DNA of 64,000 bases from Paragorgia papillata (taxonomy: Eukaryota > Cnidaria > Anthozoa > Scleralcyonacea > Coralliidae): assembly GCA_035771165.1 (NCBI GenBank), contig JAWNZC010000409.1, forward strand, positions 248,001 through 312,000, read 5' to 3'. Position numbers and translations under genes: made by a program. The first letter of the stretch is position 1. Each line of letters opens with the position of its first letter. The notes under the pieces were generated by a model. It saw only the letters and a program-made list of their open reading frames with translations. It was not told where the DNA came from and did not search any database. This document shows, piece after piece, positions 1 to 11,059 of this stretch.

Positions 1-139
1 GTTGAAACAACGTCAATTAATTGACGTTGATTTAACGTTTGTAAAACGACGTCAAAACAACGTCGATATTAGGTTGTCGACGTCGCGACCTTGCTTCAAC
101 CAAAATGCAACGTCGAAACAACGTCGTGTGCCCGCTGGG
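1..139. mobile_element. Terminal part of a MITE-like repeat, truncated by the window edge
   Basis: The segment is built of recurring AACGTC/GACGTT motifs in both orientations and ends in GTGCCCGCTGGGA. From memory, that kind of terminus (CCCAGCGGGCAC on the other strand) is common on animal non-autonomous DNA transposons. Only one end lies in the window, so neither its length nor its target duplication can be judged. Confidence 0.5.
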
Positions 140-480
140 AAAGTAGTATTGTACTCTCGTTTCAGTAATTAGTAACCAGGGACTTTAAGATCTACGACTT
201 CAACCTCAACGACGACGTCCTCTAAACAAAATAATTATTTTTGCAGAACAAAGAGAATGAATCATTTTACACCCAACACCGTCCTCGTTCTTTATACAAC
301 GCCATTTAGAGCATTTTCACGTCTTCAGGACGACGTCAACGGCCAAAAGATGAGAACTGTTGCTTGAGATAATTTACTTCAATTCAGTGTACTACAATCA
401 CTTTAGCAAAACTGGGGCGTTTTGCAAGTCATTAAACTACCTTCAAATATCAAATATAATAGTCACCCAGGTGAAAATCT

Positions 481-1735
481 TTTCAAGATCTTACAAGATC
501 TTGTAAGATCTTGTAAGATCTTGTAAGATCTTGTAAGATCTTGTAAGATCTTAAATAAGATCTTATAAGAAATTTCTTATAAGATCTTATAAGATCCTGT
601 AAGATCTTGTAAGATCTTGTAAGATCTTGTAAGATCTTGTAAGATCTTGTAAGATCTTAAATAAGATCTTATAAGAAATTTCTTATAAGATCTTATAAGA
701 TCTTACAAAGATCTTGTAAGATCTTATAAGATCTTGAAAGATCTTGTAAGATCTTAAATAAGATCTTATAAGAAAATTCTTATAAGATCTTACAAAATTT
801 TATAAGATCTTGTAAGATCTTGTAAGATCTTGTACGATCTTGTAAGATCTTAAATAAGATCTTATAAGAAAATTCTTATAAGATCTTATAAGATCTTACA
901 AAGATCTTGTAAGATCTTATAAGATCTTGAAAGGTCTTGTAAGATCTTAAATAAGATCTTATAAGAAAATTCTTATAAGATCTTATAAGATCTTACAAAA
1001 TTTTATAAGATCTTGTAAGATCTTGTAAGATCTTGTACGATCTTGTAAGATCTTAAATAAGATCTTATAAGAAAATTCTTGTAAGATCTTATAAGATCTT
1101 ACAAAATCTTATAAGATCTTATAAGATATTGTAAGCTGATCTTGTAAGATCTTGTAAGATCTTAAATAAGATCTTATAAGAAATTTCTTATAAGATCTTA
1201 TAAGATCTTACAAAGATCTTGTAAGATCTTATAAGATCTTGAAAGATCTTGTAAGATCTTAAATAAGATCTTATAAGAAAAATTCTTATAAGATCTTATA
1301 AGATCTTACAAAATTTTATAAGATCTTGTAAGATCTTGTAAGATCTTGTACGATCTTGTAAGATCTTAAATAAGATCTTATAAGAAAATTCTTATAAGAT
1401 CTTATAAGATCTTACAAAGATCTTGTAAGATCTTATAAGATCTTGAAAGGTCTAGTAAGATCTTAAATAAGATCTTATAAGAAAATTCTTATAAGATCTT
1501 ATAAGATCTTACAAAATTTTATAAGATCTTGTAAGATCTTGTAAGATCTTGTACGATCTTGTAAGATCTTAAATAAGATCTTATAAGAAAATTCTTGTAA
1601 GATCTTATAAGATCTTACAAAATCTTATAAGATCTTATAAGATATTGTAAGCTGATCTTGTAAAATCTTGTAAGATCTTAAATAAGATCTTATAAGAAAT
1701 TTCTTATAAGATATTATTTAAGATCTTGAACCAAA
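481..1735. repeat. Left AAGATCTTGT satellite array
   Basis: About 1.25 kb of near-tandem AAGATCTTGT 10-mers, interspersed with AAATAAGATCTTATAAGAAATTTCTTATAAG segments in pieces that are themselves palindromic. Landmark variants (GTAAGCTGATC near 1132 and 1653; GAAAGGTCT near 935 and GAAAGGTCTAG near 1445) recur about 510-520 bp apart, so a higher-order duplication sits on top of the 10-bp repeat. Each unit contains AGATCT and can pair with itself. It forms the subterminal region of the 4.4-kb element. Confidence 0.93.
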
Positions 1736-1765
1736 TTTTGCATAAAGCTCACTAGATCTTTTGGA

Positions 1766-1965
1766 AATCTAAATCCAATGGAATATTCTGTTGGATTTTT
1801 TTTTCAACAGAATATTCTGTTGGATATTCTGTATGACACTAAAGTGTCAATAGAATATTCTATTGGATTTTCTATAGCATATTTGGTTTTTCTTCCACAA
1901 AGTATTATATTAGATTTTCTATATGAGGCCAATAGAACATTCTATTGAATATTCTCTAGAATATT
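1766..1965. repeat. Degenerate AATATTCT(A/G)TTGGATTTT repeats
   Basis: Several imperfect copies of a roughly 18-bp motif (AATATTCTGTTGGATTTT and variants) in both orientations follow the satellite array inside the 4.4-kb element. No coding potential is evident. Confidence 0.6.
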
Positions 1966-2385
1966 CTATTCATTCGATTTTTTATTCATCTCTAAGTTAT
2001 AACTCTGAAGTTAAAACATTGAGCTTCAAATGCTTTTCCAAGTTTACCATTTGTCATATTTTGCTTATAAGTGTTTCTTTTGATCTACCGTATATTGCTC
2101 AAGCAATATTTCCACCAAACTTCAACTATACGTTTCTTATCTTCAAAATTCCTGTGCTAACAGATATTTTGTGCAGCATGCTACACACTATTTGATTAGA
2201 CATAAAACTTGACAAATGACCTAAATATACTAGCCCATAAAGTTGAATTAAAAAGTATTGATTTGTAAAACTCGATGTATGGCTTTCGACTTTCGAGTGA
2301 CTATGGGCGAATACAACCTGCAAATTTACATAAACGTTTTGTGCTACCTTAAGACCACGCGAGGCTAACGCGGGATTATTATCCC

Positions 2386-2544
2386 ATGATGACGCGGGAA
2401 CCCGGTGACGCGTTCATTTTCGAATTGGAAGTTCGTTGGCGATTGTTGTTTGCCTTTTGCTTTGTAATTTGTTGCTTCTGTTTTATAAATGCTTCTTCGC
2501 TAGATCGACGTATACAGACGATGGATGCGATCACATTATTGAAG
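2386..2544 (+). CDS. Possible first exon of a secreted or membrane protein (unrecognised)
   Basis: An ATG-initiated frame runs about 53 codons to a textbook donor, GAAG|GTAAGT, at 2544/2545. It encodes a charged start, then a strongly hydrophobic segment (LLFAFCFVICCFCF) ending in INASS, as in a signal peptide or anchor, then SLDRRIQTMDAITLLK. I do not recognise the protein and found no following exon. It lies inside the 4.4-kb TIR element, so it may be captured host sequence or chance. Evidence is limited to the hydrophobic run and the good donor. Confidence 0.25.
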
Positions 2545-3826
2545 GTAAGTCATAGATTCTTTAATCAGCAATTTTGTATACTGATTTGTATAAATTTGAA
2601 ATATTAGTCGGCAAGGTATACTCGGGGTATTTTATATTTATTCGCTACGGAATAGAAATGTTCTTAATTGTCGGAATACAAACGATTTGCGGTTTGATTC
2701 TTACAAAATATGTTTATTTTCGTTGTTTATATTAAAGTATTACAATTAAAGGATTTATAGTTTGTTTTGGGGATTGACAAATTGTTTTGTGTTGATCAAC
2801 AACGGCGGCAATTTTGAATATATATAATATATATACCCTGCATACTATAGGTAATTCATTTACAAAAAGTCGACCATTTGATTCCCTTTTTGATGAACAC
2901 AACTGTTATGTTTCAATATTTAATTTAAGAAAAGGCTTTACTGTGTTAACAACACAGCTTGAAAACTAGATATTCCTAGACTGCAATGTTCTCAGTGTTG
3001 GAATCTGGGGCAATGTATGCATGTATGCTATAAACCAGACTACAAAGAATATTAAACATGTTTCAAAGAATATTAAAATTTACCAGTAAACATGGACTGG
3101 ACTGGCCCGGTAACTGGTTGTGACAACTGGGATCAAGGCAAACTGGGCTAGCTTGCTTGTCATGTAATTGAAATGTTGAAAAGACATACAATTTATATAG
3201 GATGGCTAGCCTGGTCCATGTAATCACCCCCTTAGTTTGCTGATGTTCAGAGTTAATTAAACAAATGTTCAGAATCTCGCAAGTTTTATTCTATTTCACA
3301 TCAATCTTTTGTTAATATCTCCATTTGTTATTATAGATGTACTAACTTCGTGCCAAATATGGGTCGGACAAAGTTAATAAATATCACCAGCAAGTTATGG
3401 ATGTATGTAACCAAAAATGTAGGGATGTAGAATGGATGCTGCAGAAAGCAAAAACTTATAAAGACTATAAATTTTGAATGAATGAATTTTGTCATTACAG
3501 TACTAATTAGCTTGGCAATTAAATAATGTCAATCGTAAATACTTTAAATAGTTAATTACAGTTTATTTTCAACAACCTTATTTGAGAGTAATATTATGTC
3601 TCTTTTCACCAATTACCAAAGAGCTAGATCAATAACTGGACACGCAAGTGTGTTGGGGTTGACTGTTCGCCATACATGTAGAGTGATAATCATAAAATCA
3701 TATTATGCAAAATAATGGACCAAAACAAACTAATTATTTACACTTGTGTATGACCCCATCTCTACCATTACCAGATCTAATGTAACAATATAATTATACA
3801 ATGTAACATGTAACAAATTTTGTTAA

Positions 3827-4300
3827 AGTGCTTATGAAACGAAAATTAAGTTTGTCTTATTTGAAAGTACTTTTAAAATGACAGAGTAACATATTTTGCT
3901 GCTTTTTGTTTCCTTGCTTTGTTTTTAGGATATCATAGTTTGTTTTATAAGTGAAACTACTGTAACCAGTGACGTCACAACGCGTGCATAATGACTTACA
4001 GGGAAAGGTTATATATCTTTTCTATTATCAGGTGTGTGTGTTTCCCTTCCAACAACAAAAATAATTACATTTTCAACTAATTCCGTTTAATAATAGGAAA
4101 GATCTATACAGTATATATAAACCTTTCCCAGTAAGTCATGCGCATTGTGATGTCACTGGTTAGTTTCACATACAATAAAACAAACTAAGATACCTCAAGA
4201 AAGAAGCAAGCAAGCAAACAAAAAAACAGCAAAAGATGTTACTCTGTCATTTCAAAGTACTTTCAAATAAGACAAACTTAATTTTCGTTTCATAAGCACT
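3827..4300. mobile_element. 474-bp MITE with TTAA target duplication
   Basis: Left end AGTGCTTATGAAACGAAAAT and its inverted copy at the right end continue as matching arms for roughly 180 bp. TTAA flanks both sides (3823-3826 and 4301-4304), as for piggyBac-type target sites. No ORF. Related termini occur at 24551-24670 and 31608-31662. It is nested within the 4.4-kb element. Confidence 0.85.
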
Positions 4301-4424
4301 TTAAATCAAATTAATCATGCTCTTATTAAAGCCCTTCAAATGATATATCAGGGAAGATATTGTCAGATTCAACAAGAACTTGTGTTATTTTGTAAGATTC
4401 TGCAACAGTCAAGATAGTAAGATT

Positions 4425-4850
4425 TTGTACAATCTTGTAAGATCTTGTAAGACCTTGTAGGTTCTTGTAAGATCTTGTAAGATCTTGTAAGATCTTGTAA
4501 GATCTTGTAGGATCTTGTAAGATCTTGTAAGATCTTGTAGGATCTTGTAAGATCTTGTAAGATTCAGCAAGATCTTGTAAGATTCAGCAAGATCTTGTAA
4601 GATCTTGTAAGATCTTGTAAGATCTTGTAAGATCTTGTAGGATCTTGTAAGATCTTGTAAGATTCAACAAGATCTTCTACGAGCTTGTCTAAAATCTTGT
4701 AAGATTTTAAGCTATCTTGTAAGATCTTGTAAGATTTTGCAAGATCTTGTAAGATCTTGATAAGATCTTGCAAGATCTTGCAAGAACTTCCCAAGATCTT
4801 GCAAGATCTTACATAAGATCTTATAAGATCTTGGCAAGATCTTATGTAAG
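4425..4850. repeat. Right AAGATCTTGT satellite array
   Basis: About 425 bp of the same AAGATCTTGT 10-mer as the left array, with variants such as GATTCAGCAAGATC and GATCTTGTAGGATC. It forms the other subterminal region of the 4.4-kb element and runs into the terminal inverted repeat. The 76-codon minus-strand reading frame here is only a by-product of the repeat. Confidence 0.92.
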
Positions 4851-4972
4851 ATTTTCACCTGGGCAGTTAACCGTGACTTCTTTAAATTGTAAAACTTATC
4901 TTGCTTTTTAACCGCCGTCGTCGTCCTATAGCATCTTAAAACCCCTACCTTCTCGACCGGACGCCACGCTTA

Positions 4973-5008
4973 GGGGGGGGGGGGGGGGGGGGGGGGGGGT
5001 GGGGGGGG
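4973..5008 (+). repeat. Poly-G tract (G27-T-G8)
   Basis: An uninterrupted run of 27 G, one T and eight more G. It can form G-quadruplexes on + and will be prone to length error in sequencing. Confidence 0.97.
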
Positions 5009-6403
5009 AGCTATCCGTTTTTTATTTGTTGACAAAAAGGAGAATTTAAATTGATTAAAATGGAAACATAACTTGTTTTGACTGGCAGTGTTTCACTTGC
5101 TCACTTAGGCTTGCGTTAAACGCCGAACTTCTAACTTAATTGTAGTTTGGATTGACGTAGTTCATGTATATGAGTTAGACGGTTTGTTGGTACCACTCTA
5201 GGGCACAACAGGCTCTCTCGGAAGGAAGGAGAGCCTGCCCGCACGCCATGCAATTTGCATTTACGCCCCTTGCTTAACCCGGCCCATTTAATTAACTAAG
5301 CGAAATTTATTAACCACGGATTTTATCAAGAAGCGATAGCGGGCGAGCAAAATGAATATCAAGACTACCAAGGACTTGCCTATAGCTCTATGCTGAAGTC
5401 TTATTTTTGTATCCGACGTGTCGGTGAGAGATCATGAGATAATTCACTGAGTTGAGGATGCAAGCTGTATTAACGAGCTCACTAAACGTACTAGACTGGA
5501 GAATTGAAAATATGTTGGTCTGGCAAGTTGATAAATCAACATAATTTTGAATAACAACAAGGTATTTCACAGATTGTGCTCGGAGTCAGAAATTTATCAG
5601 TTATATATTACAAGTATTCAAACGCGCGCGTGTTGTTGACAAGAAACAGCCGTGATTGCATATCCTAGAAATTGCCGTAAACTACATACATATAGCATTA
5701 GAACTTTGAGAACTCGATCGTCAAATACACATTTATACGGCCTATTAATATTCCCATGATCTCATGATCAGGCCGTCGAAGTCGAAAATTGGTTGTACAA
5801 GTATAAATATCACCAGGTATAAATATTAAATTCAAACGACTTCGAAGTAACAATAAATATTCACTTACGGAGTATAAGGATAAATAGCTCGAAAAACTCT
5901 GAACGAATCTGGAGTGTTGACACTCAAGACTCAAGAGATAAAATATCTGTTAACAAAATCCCAATGCCGTGGCAATGACAACTATTGTTTAGCAATCGAA
6001 AACAATGAAAACTGAACCGCCGTTGTGGCGTTTGTTTACTTTACATGTTAAATTGACCAATCACAATTCTCGGCCGTCGGCGGCCAAGAGTGATCAAAAT
6101 CGTCAGGGCTTGCAGGCAGGCTCTCTTTTCCTCTTCCTCTTCCCTCCCCCGATAGCCTGCGTTGCAGGCTAATTTCCCCCTGAAAATGACACATCTGAAT
6201 TTGCTCTCATCCAAAAATGTACGAATCAAATCCAACTATAAAAGATTCGACTAAAATGCGTTACAAGTGTGGCAAGCCTTTATTCGTCAAATCTGTGTAA
6301 ACTAGGGATGTTGACCTTCATCACCATGAACATTAGCCTTTGTTCTCTCAAGTGGTACCAATCGATCAATTTTGGGATGCTGGTTCTGTGGCTCATGCAC
6401 TAA
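5009..6403. other. Intronic or intergenic sequence with no gene recognised
   Basis: Unremarkable AT-rich sequence. Two short motifs (AGCCTGCC near 5232; AGCCTGCGTTGCAGGCT near 6152) resemble sequence near 63920-63970 and may be repeat remnants. No exon, RNA gene or complete transposon was recognised. Confidence 0.6.
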
Positions 6404-6718
6404 GGCCCTGTTTACATGAAGCGGATTGAGTGTTCAAGTCAAATCTCGCATGTTGTTTCCCTTTGTTGTGTGTACGTGAAGAAGATTAATAGTTTTCGAT
6501 CTGATCGAAACGGATTTCAGAAGTCAATCCACGTTGTGTGGATTAGTGCGTGTTGTATGCATGGCGGATATTGAGGAAAGCCCAGAAAATAGTGTTGAAA
6601 AATCGCTTACAGTAAGCAAAAACAGATCGGATTCTCCATGTAAACATGTGTCCGAATTGACTTTACTCGCGTTTTTCGATTCGATTGGACTGTCAATCCG
6701 CGTCATGTAAACAGGGTC
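6404..6718. mobile_element. 315-bp MITE, TAA target duplication (PIF/Harbinger-like)
   Basis: Left end GGCCCTGTTTACATGAAGCG and right end, read inward, GACCCTGTTTACATGACGCG are inverted repeats of about 26 bp. TAA flanks both sides (6401-6403 and 6719-6721), the 3-bp TWA duplication typical of PIF/Harbinger. No transposase; non-autonomous. Confidence 0.82.
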
Positions 6719-7013
6719 TAACTCGATTTAGTTCGACTCATGTGAAGATTGGTGTTTGTTCCAGAGTCGATCTTTAGTGCGCATAAAACGAAAAATTTGC
6801 TAAATTAACTCAAGCGTGTAGCTGAATCTTTGAATTCGTCTGACCCCTATAATCGAAATTAAAACTCTTTTTTAAAAAAAAATTGTCAAAACATTTTTGA
6901 ATAGGACGATGACAGGCGTTCCTTTCGCCTCCTAAGTCCAAACGGAACGCGGGGAACGCATGCAAGCTAGCCTTTTTGGGATCAGCGTAATGGAATTATT
7001 TTTTGTTGACTAG

Positions 7014-7074
7014 GTATCTGGCCTTCAGAAGAAATCCTTTCATATCTTTGTATAAAGAATTGCAAGGATTTTAG
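7014..7074 (+). CDS. CAMKMT: CAMKMT exon (WPSEE motif)
   Basis: Internal exon of a calmodulin-lysine N-methyltransferase gene, a class I SAM-dependent enzyme that trimethylates a calmodulin lysine. Flanked by acceptor GACTAG and donor AG|GTACTG. Read in the gene's frame it gives IWPSEEILSYLCIKNCKDF plus two bases of an Arg codon, aligning with human CAMKMT around IWPSEEVLAYYCL (from memory). It ends in phase 2, and the first base of the exon at 13270 completes the Arg codon. The preceding N-terminal exons were not seen and are probably upstream of the window. The following intron is 6.2 kb and packed with nested transposons. Confidence 0.85.
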
Positions 7075-7103
7075 GTACTGTTAATTATTTTACATATACT
7101 ATC

Positions 7104-7160
7104 ACACACAAGCAGTCACACACACACGCGCGCACACGCACACGCACACGCGCGCGCGCC
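7104..7160. repeat. CA/CG dinucleotide microsatellite
   Basis: Alternating purine-pyrimidine tract of CACA, CGCG and CACACG runs, capable of Z-DNA. It lies just downstream of the 7014 exon. Confidence 0.9.
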
Positions 7161-7880
7161 CGTTTTGTCTCAAGTATGATGTCAGATCTGTCGAAATAGA
7201 ATGACTAGCCAATCCTTGTCCTGGTAACGTAATTTTTTTCCTATTATATTCATTAGTTAATTTTCAGTTACAGTCAAAATGGAAATACCTTCCCACTTCT
7301 TCTTCTGTAGTTTGTTGCGTATTACTGTATTTCTGTAGCTACTACGGAAGCCTGAGAACTTTTTTTCGTTGAAAAACTGTACACAAATATTATAATTTAA
7401 CTTTAAATGGCATTTAATTATAATACAATGGATGTTTATCCCAAATTGTACCAACAGACGAAAATACATCAAGAATTGGCGACTTTTATCACTAGACTTC
7501 CCTCACGCTTCAGTAGCGGCTACAGAAATACAGTAATACACAATCAACTACAGAAGCGGAAGTGGGAACTCAAGGTATTTCCATTTTGACTATAAATGTT
7601 TTTCTACGTTAGCATAGTGTTTTCAGCTTGAAACACTTCCAGGCTGAAAACACCATACTGTCGAAAGAACGGGATTTTGTCACAGCAGGCTATTGGAATC
7701 TTTAATAGTTTCGGATTTGCTAGTTGCTAGCGAATTTTCAAAGGTTTCGAAGACTTCACTAGCTAATCTTCAAATGTTTTGAAGATATTCTAGCCAGTTT
7801 AGCGAATTTTTAAAGGTTTTGAAAATGTACTATTTAATATAGTCTTAAGGGGATCTTCAAAGGTTTTCTAGTCAGACTAA

Positions 7881-7991
7881 GGCCCCGTTACACTAGAGCA
7901 AAAGTATCCGGATTCACACATTGTTTTTCATCCTCATGGGAATAAAAAACAATGTGAATCCAGATACTTTTTCTCTAGTGTAAACGGGGTC
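7881..7991. mobile_element. ~111-bp hairpin MITE
   Basis: Two arms of about 50 bp (starting GGCCCCGTTACACTAGAG and ending CTCTAGTGTAAACGGGGTC) are near-perfect inverted repeats around a short loop. The GGCCC-GTT-ACAC end style resembles the MITE at 6404. A possible TAA-like flank on the left is not matched exactly on the right. Confidence 0.75.
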
Positions 7992-8039
7992 TGATTAGTC
8001 ACTCAGTAGTTTTGAGATTTGCTAGTCCATAGTCATTGT

Positions 8040-8173
8040 TCTATCTTTTTGTTCGCCTTTATGCATTATGTGCATGGTGCGCGGTCACTGAATCCATTGT
8101 ATGTTAGTATAATAACGAATTATCCAATAGCAACGTTTCAGTTCAATCACTCAACCGTGCTATTTAAATATTA
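8040..8173. repeat. Older repeat 'R', left part; continues at 12910-13000
   Basis: This stretch (TTGTTCGCCTTTATGCAT through GCTATTTAAATATTA) joined to 12910-13000 (TATTAATAAGCCTAAAACA through TTCCAGACC) matches the reverse complement of 33905-34165, where it is uninterrupted. MITE E copy 2 therefore landed here with a TATTA duplication (8169-8173 and 12910-12914). No coding sequence. Confidence 0.82.
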
Positions 8174-9427
8174 GGGACTTTAAGTCTGGTTTCCATATAG
8201 CCGCAAGAGCCGCCGGCATGTCGGCGTCCTGCCGGCGACTTAGCCTGCGACTAAACGCCGGCAAGAAACTTTTAATGGGAACAGATTGCGCCGGTATACC
8301 GGCGGTGCCGCAGTCACATCGACGGCGGCACTAGAAAAGTTGAATTTGGTTCAACTTTCAACGTTCCTGCGGTGCCGCCGACCTACGAATTTTTTATGAA
8401 AACGTCTGACGCCGACATGCCGGCGACGCCGCCGTTTCTCTAACATCATGTGATCAGTGTTAGCCAATCGAAATATGTGTATCAAGAGTAATGTTGATTA
8501 GGTAAAACATAATCAGTCAGAAAAAGCTAACACAATTTGTATGTGTGAAAGTTTATAAGAAATTCCCATATTGTACCAAATACTGATGACACAAATATAA
8601 ATAATTGCCTATAAAAGTATTCTCGATCTTGGAGTTCTAGCTCGCGAAATAGAGTATGATATTGACCATAATTCCTGTCTTTGCCGAAATATTTCCCTTA
8701 CCCAAAATTTATGCTTCCATTTTGCCTTATATTTCCTCTGACGATAGCTTGCGGTATAGAAGTATAACAGCTTAACTTGGTATAGACGGCCGGCCAACCT
8801 CGATAAAAGTGCCTGGAAAATACCTTTGATGGCATTTCGTGTTACAAGCAGGCAACCACCACAGAAATGTAGCTTAGACTTCGACAAAGACGACTAGGCC
8901 GGTTGCCATCCGAGTTTCGGGGTTTTTATGTGAAAATTTTGAGGTTTTCTACAGCTATTTCACGCGCTACAAGCTGGATTGAAAATTCCATGTTCGGTTT
9001 CCCTAGCAACAATTTTGTTCGGGTACTTTCTTGTGATTGGCCAGGTTATAATTATATAGCCAATGAGAACACGCGAATCAAAACAAGCCCCCCGGCACAT
9101 AGATACCGGCGCATTTCATGCAAATTATATTCGATCTGAATATTCAACTCTCAAGTTTTTATAGTGAGCGAAATCAGACTATTTTATTGCAAGAAGGCAA
9201 AAGGACAACAACTGAAAGTTTGTATAAGATTGTAGATATATTCAAGCGTTTGTTGTTATAATATATTATTACAATATCGTAAGTTATATTTGTTATTTTA
9301 TTGTTGAAGTGGGTGTTGACAGGTTTATCTTGTTGGGGTGTTGGACATCGTTTGGCGTTTTTATTTAAAAAGTTTACTGTTTTATACTCGTATACAACAA
9401 AGCGACTAAATACATAATTGTTAAACA

Positions 9428-9571
9428 ATGGCTTCAACATCGGGTTCGAAACGTAAACCGCCGAATATAATCCCCATTACGGTTTTAAAAAAGAAGAAGG
9501 AAGAATTGGAGTATTCTCTAGATGCTTGTTTGTTTTGCCAAAAACCCAGTGACCTGAGTTGGGAAAAGTAG
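9428..9571 (+). CDS. Short basic ORF with CxxC motif inside the TTAA element (unrecognised)
   Basis: A 47-codon ATG frame starts after ACAATGG. It encodes a Ser/Lys-rich N-terminus (MASTSGSKRKPPNI), a basic run (LKKKKEEL) and LDACLFCQKP, the beginning of what looks like a zinc-binding motif, before a TAG. The sequence looks like the N-terminus of a longer transposon-encoded protein cut off by a stop or lying before an unrecognised splice. No continuation with matching Cys/His residues was found. Confidence 0.35.
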   Translation: MASTSGSKRKPPNIIPITVLKKKKEELEYSLDACLFCQKPSDLSWEK

Positions 9572-11059
9572 AGTTGTTCAATCTGCAATAGAAAGAAGGG
9601 AATTACGTTACACCAAGTAGCATAATTGATATTAGGGTACTTCTTCTCAAGTCTTTGGAAGCAAAGATCTGGCACCCCAAATCAAACTTTTGACAGCAGT
9701 GTATACTTTCAACACTTGATGCTTATTAATTTCTGGTAATTTCTTAATCCAGTAGAAGAAGCAGTTGCTTTTGGTGCAAATGAATGAAGCTTGTTTGCAG
9801 AGAATTCGTGATTCATTCTTCAATTGTGTTTGGCAACAGAAGACGATTTGGTGCGACTATTTCAGCAGCAATTAAGGTGCTATTTGAAGTAGAGACAAGA
9901 GAGTGAGATTTCAGCCATGGGATATTCTTCTCAAGTCTTTGGAAGCAAGATCTGGCACCCCAAACCAAACTTTTGACAGCAGTGTATACTTTCAACACTT
10001 GGCTATACAGACAGACAAGAATCTCTAATTTCATGGACTATCTGAATAACTAACTCTGGCTTTCAACCAAAACACTGGGGAAAATTGGCCAAATGTCTGG
10101 AAGAGAACAGCTCGGTTGTTGTTCAAATGGTCGCTGTGAAAGTCTTCTGCTGCCAAATACATCTGGGCTACGGACCACAAAATTATTTGGAAAGAAGCTT
10201 CTCTTATCTGTACTGAAGATAACTACTTCTCTGCTTGGATTAGGAAGTCAACAAGAATTCATAAGAATCAAACTATTTCTCAAGAAGGCCAACCTCTCAA
10301 CGATACTAGGACCGCACTTTTCAAAATAATTATAAGCTTACCATAAGCTTTAGCGAACACAAATACGGCAAACTAATATTGTTAAACGAAATCAGAATAA
10401 AATATAAAACTTAAAGACAGTACACACATTTACCAGGTCCAAGGTTAATATTTATGTTTGAGTGATAAGTCATAACATAACGAACAACAACTCAGTTTGG
10501 TTCGCTAGCTCTGACTCTGATAATGTTCAAGTTCAGAGCAACACGGGATTAAAAGGAAATATATTATGGTTGTATCAGCAAATTACCAAAACCAACTGTA
10601 GCCCTTAATATAAAGGACTTTACCGTAGCTACCAGATCCAAAAAAATTATAAAACTTTACAAATTTACCTTCTTGTCGCCTTTCTTCGAGGTGTTGTTTC
10701 AAATTTAGGTGGTATCCACGCCAATGTTTCTTGTTTGTTTGTCATTGTGGCTGATGCGAATTATGGACATCCGAAACTTTACGCCGCGCTGATTGGATGA
10801 CAGAAAACATTAGCCAATCATCGTGAAAACATTAGGGACACATTTCATTACTCCACCAAAATCCCATCTGGTCGTCAAAGCGGAACTTCAAAGCCGTAGT
10901 GTGCTTTCAAAAAACTCCAAATATTTATATTGAAATCCCGAATTACGGATGGCAACCCCTAAACCTTCAAAGTAAACACTATTCGATGCGATCTAGCGTG
11001 GTTGCCTGCTTGTAACAAAGAATGCCATCAACAGTAATATTTTGGATCCTTGGCCGGCC

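Larger units (their letters stand above)
466..4863. mobile_element. 4.4-kb TIR element with AAGATCTT satellite arrays, inserted in MITE E
   Basis: Both ends carry the perfect 16-bp inverted repeat CCCAGGTGAAAATCTT. The element sits between duplicated CA dinucleotides (464-465 and 4864-4865). MITE E copy 2 supplies the empty site: it reads ATAATCAGTTAGCC near 12827-12840 where this copy reads ATAGTCA, insertion, CAGTTAACC. Just inside each end lies an array of AAGATCTTGT-type repeats (481-1735 and 4425-4850). The interior holds a smaller MITE (3827-4300) and one possible exon (2386-2544). No transposase is recognisable, so it is non-autonomous or belongs to a family I cannot name. Confidence 0.8.
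179..4945. mobile_element. MITE 'E', copy 1, split by a 4.4-kb insertion
   Basis: A non-autonomous element of about 367 bp survives as 179-465 plus 4866-4945. Its ends are inverted repeats: GGGACTTTAAGAT on the left and GGGGTTTTAAGAT read inward from the right, followed by CGACG-rich sequence. A second copy at 8174-12909 aligns over the whole length, including the stretch interrupted here, and so defines the element. No ORF. The flanks give no clear target duplication, which suggests an old copy. Confidence 0.82.

Noticed and set aside
4564..4794. 76-codon minus-strand ORF rich in ILQDL repeats
   Set aside because: Translation of the AAGATCTTGT satellite; periodic composition only.
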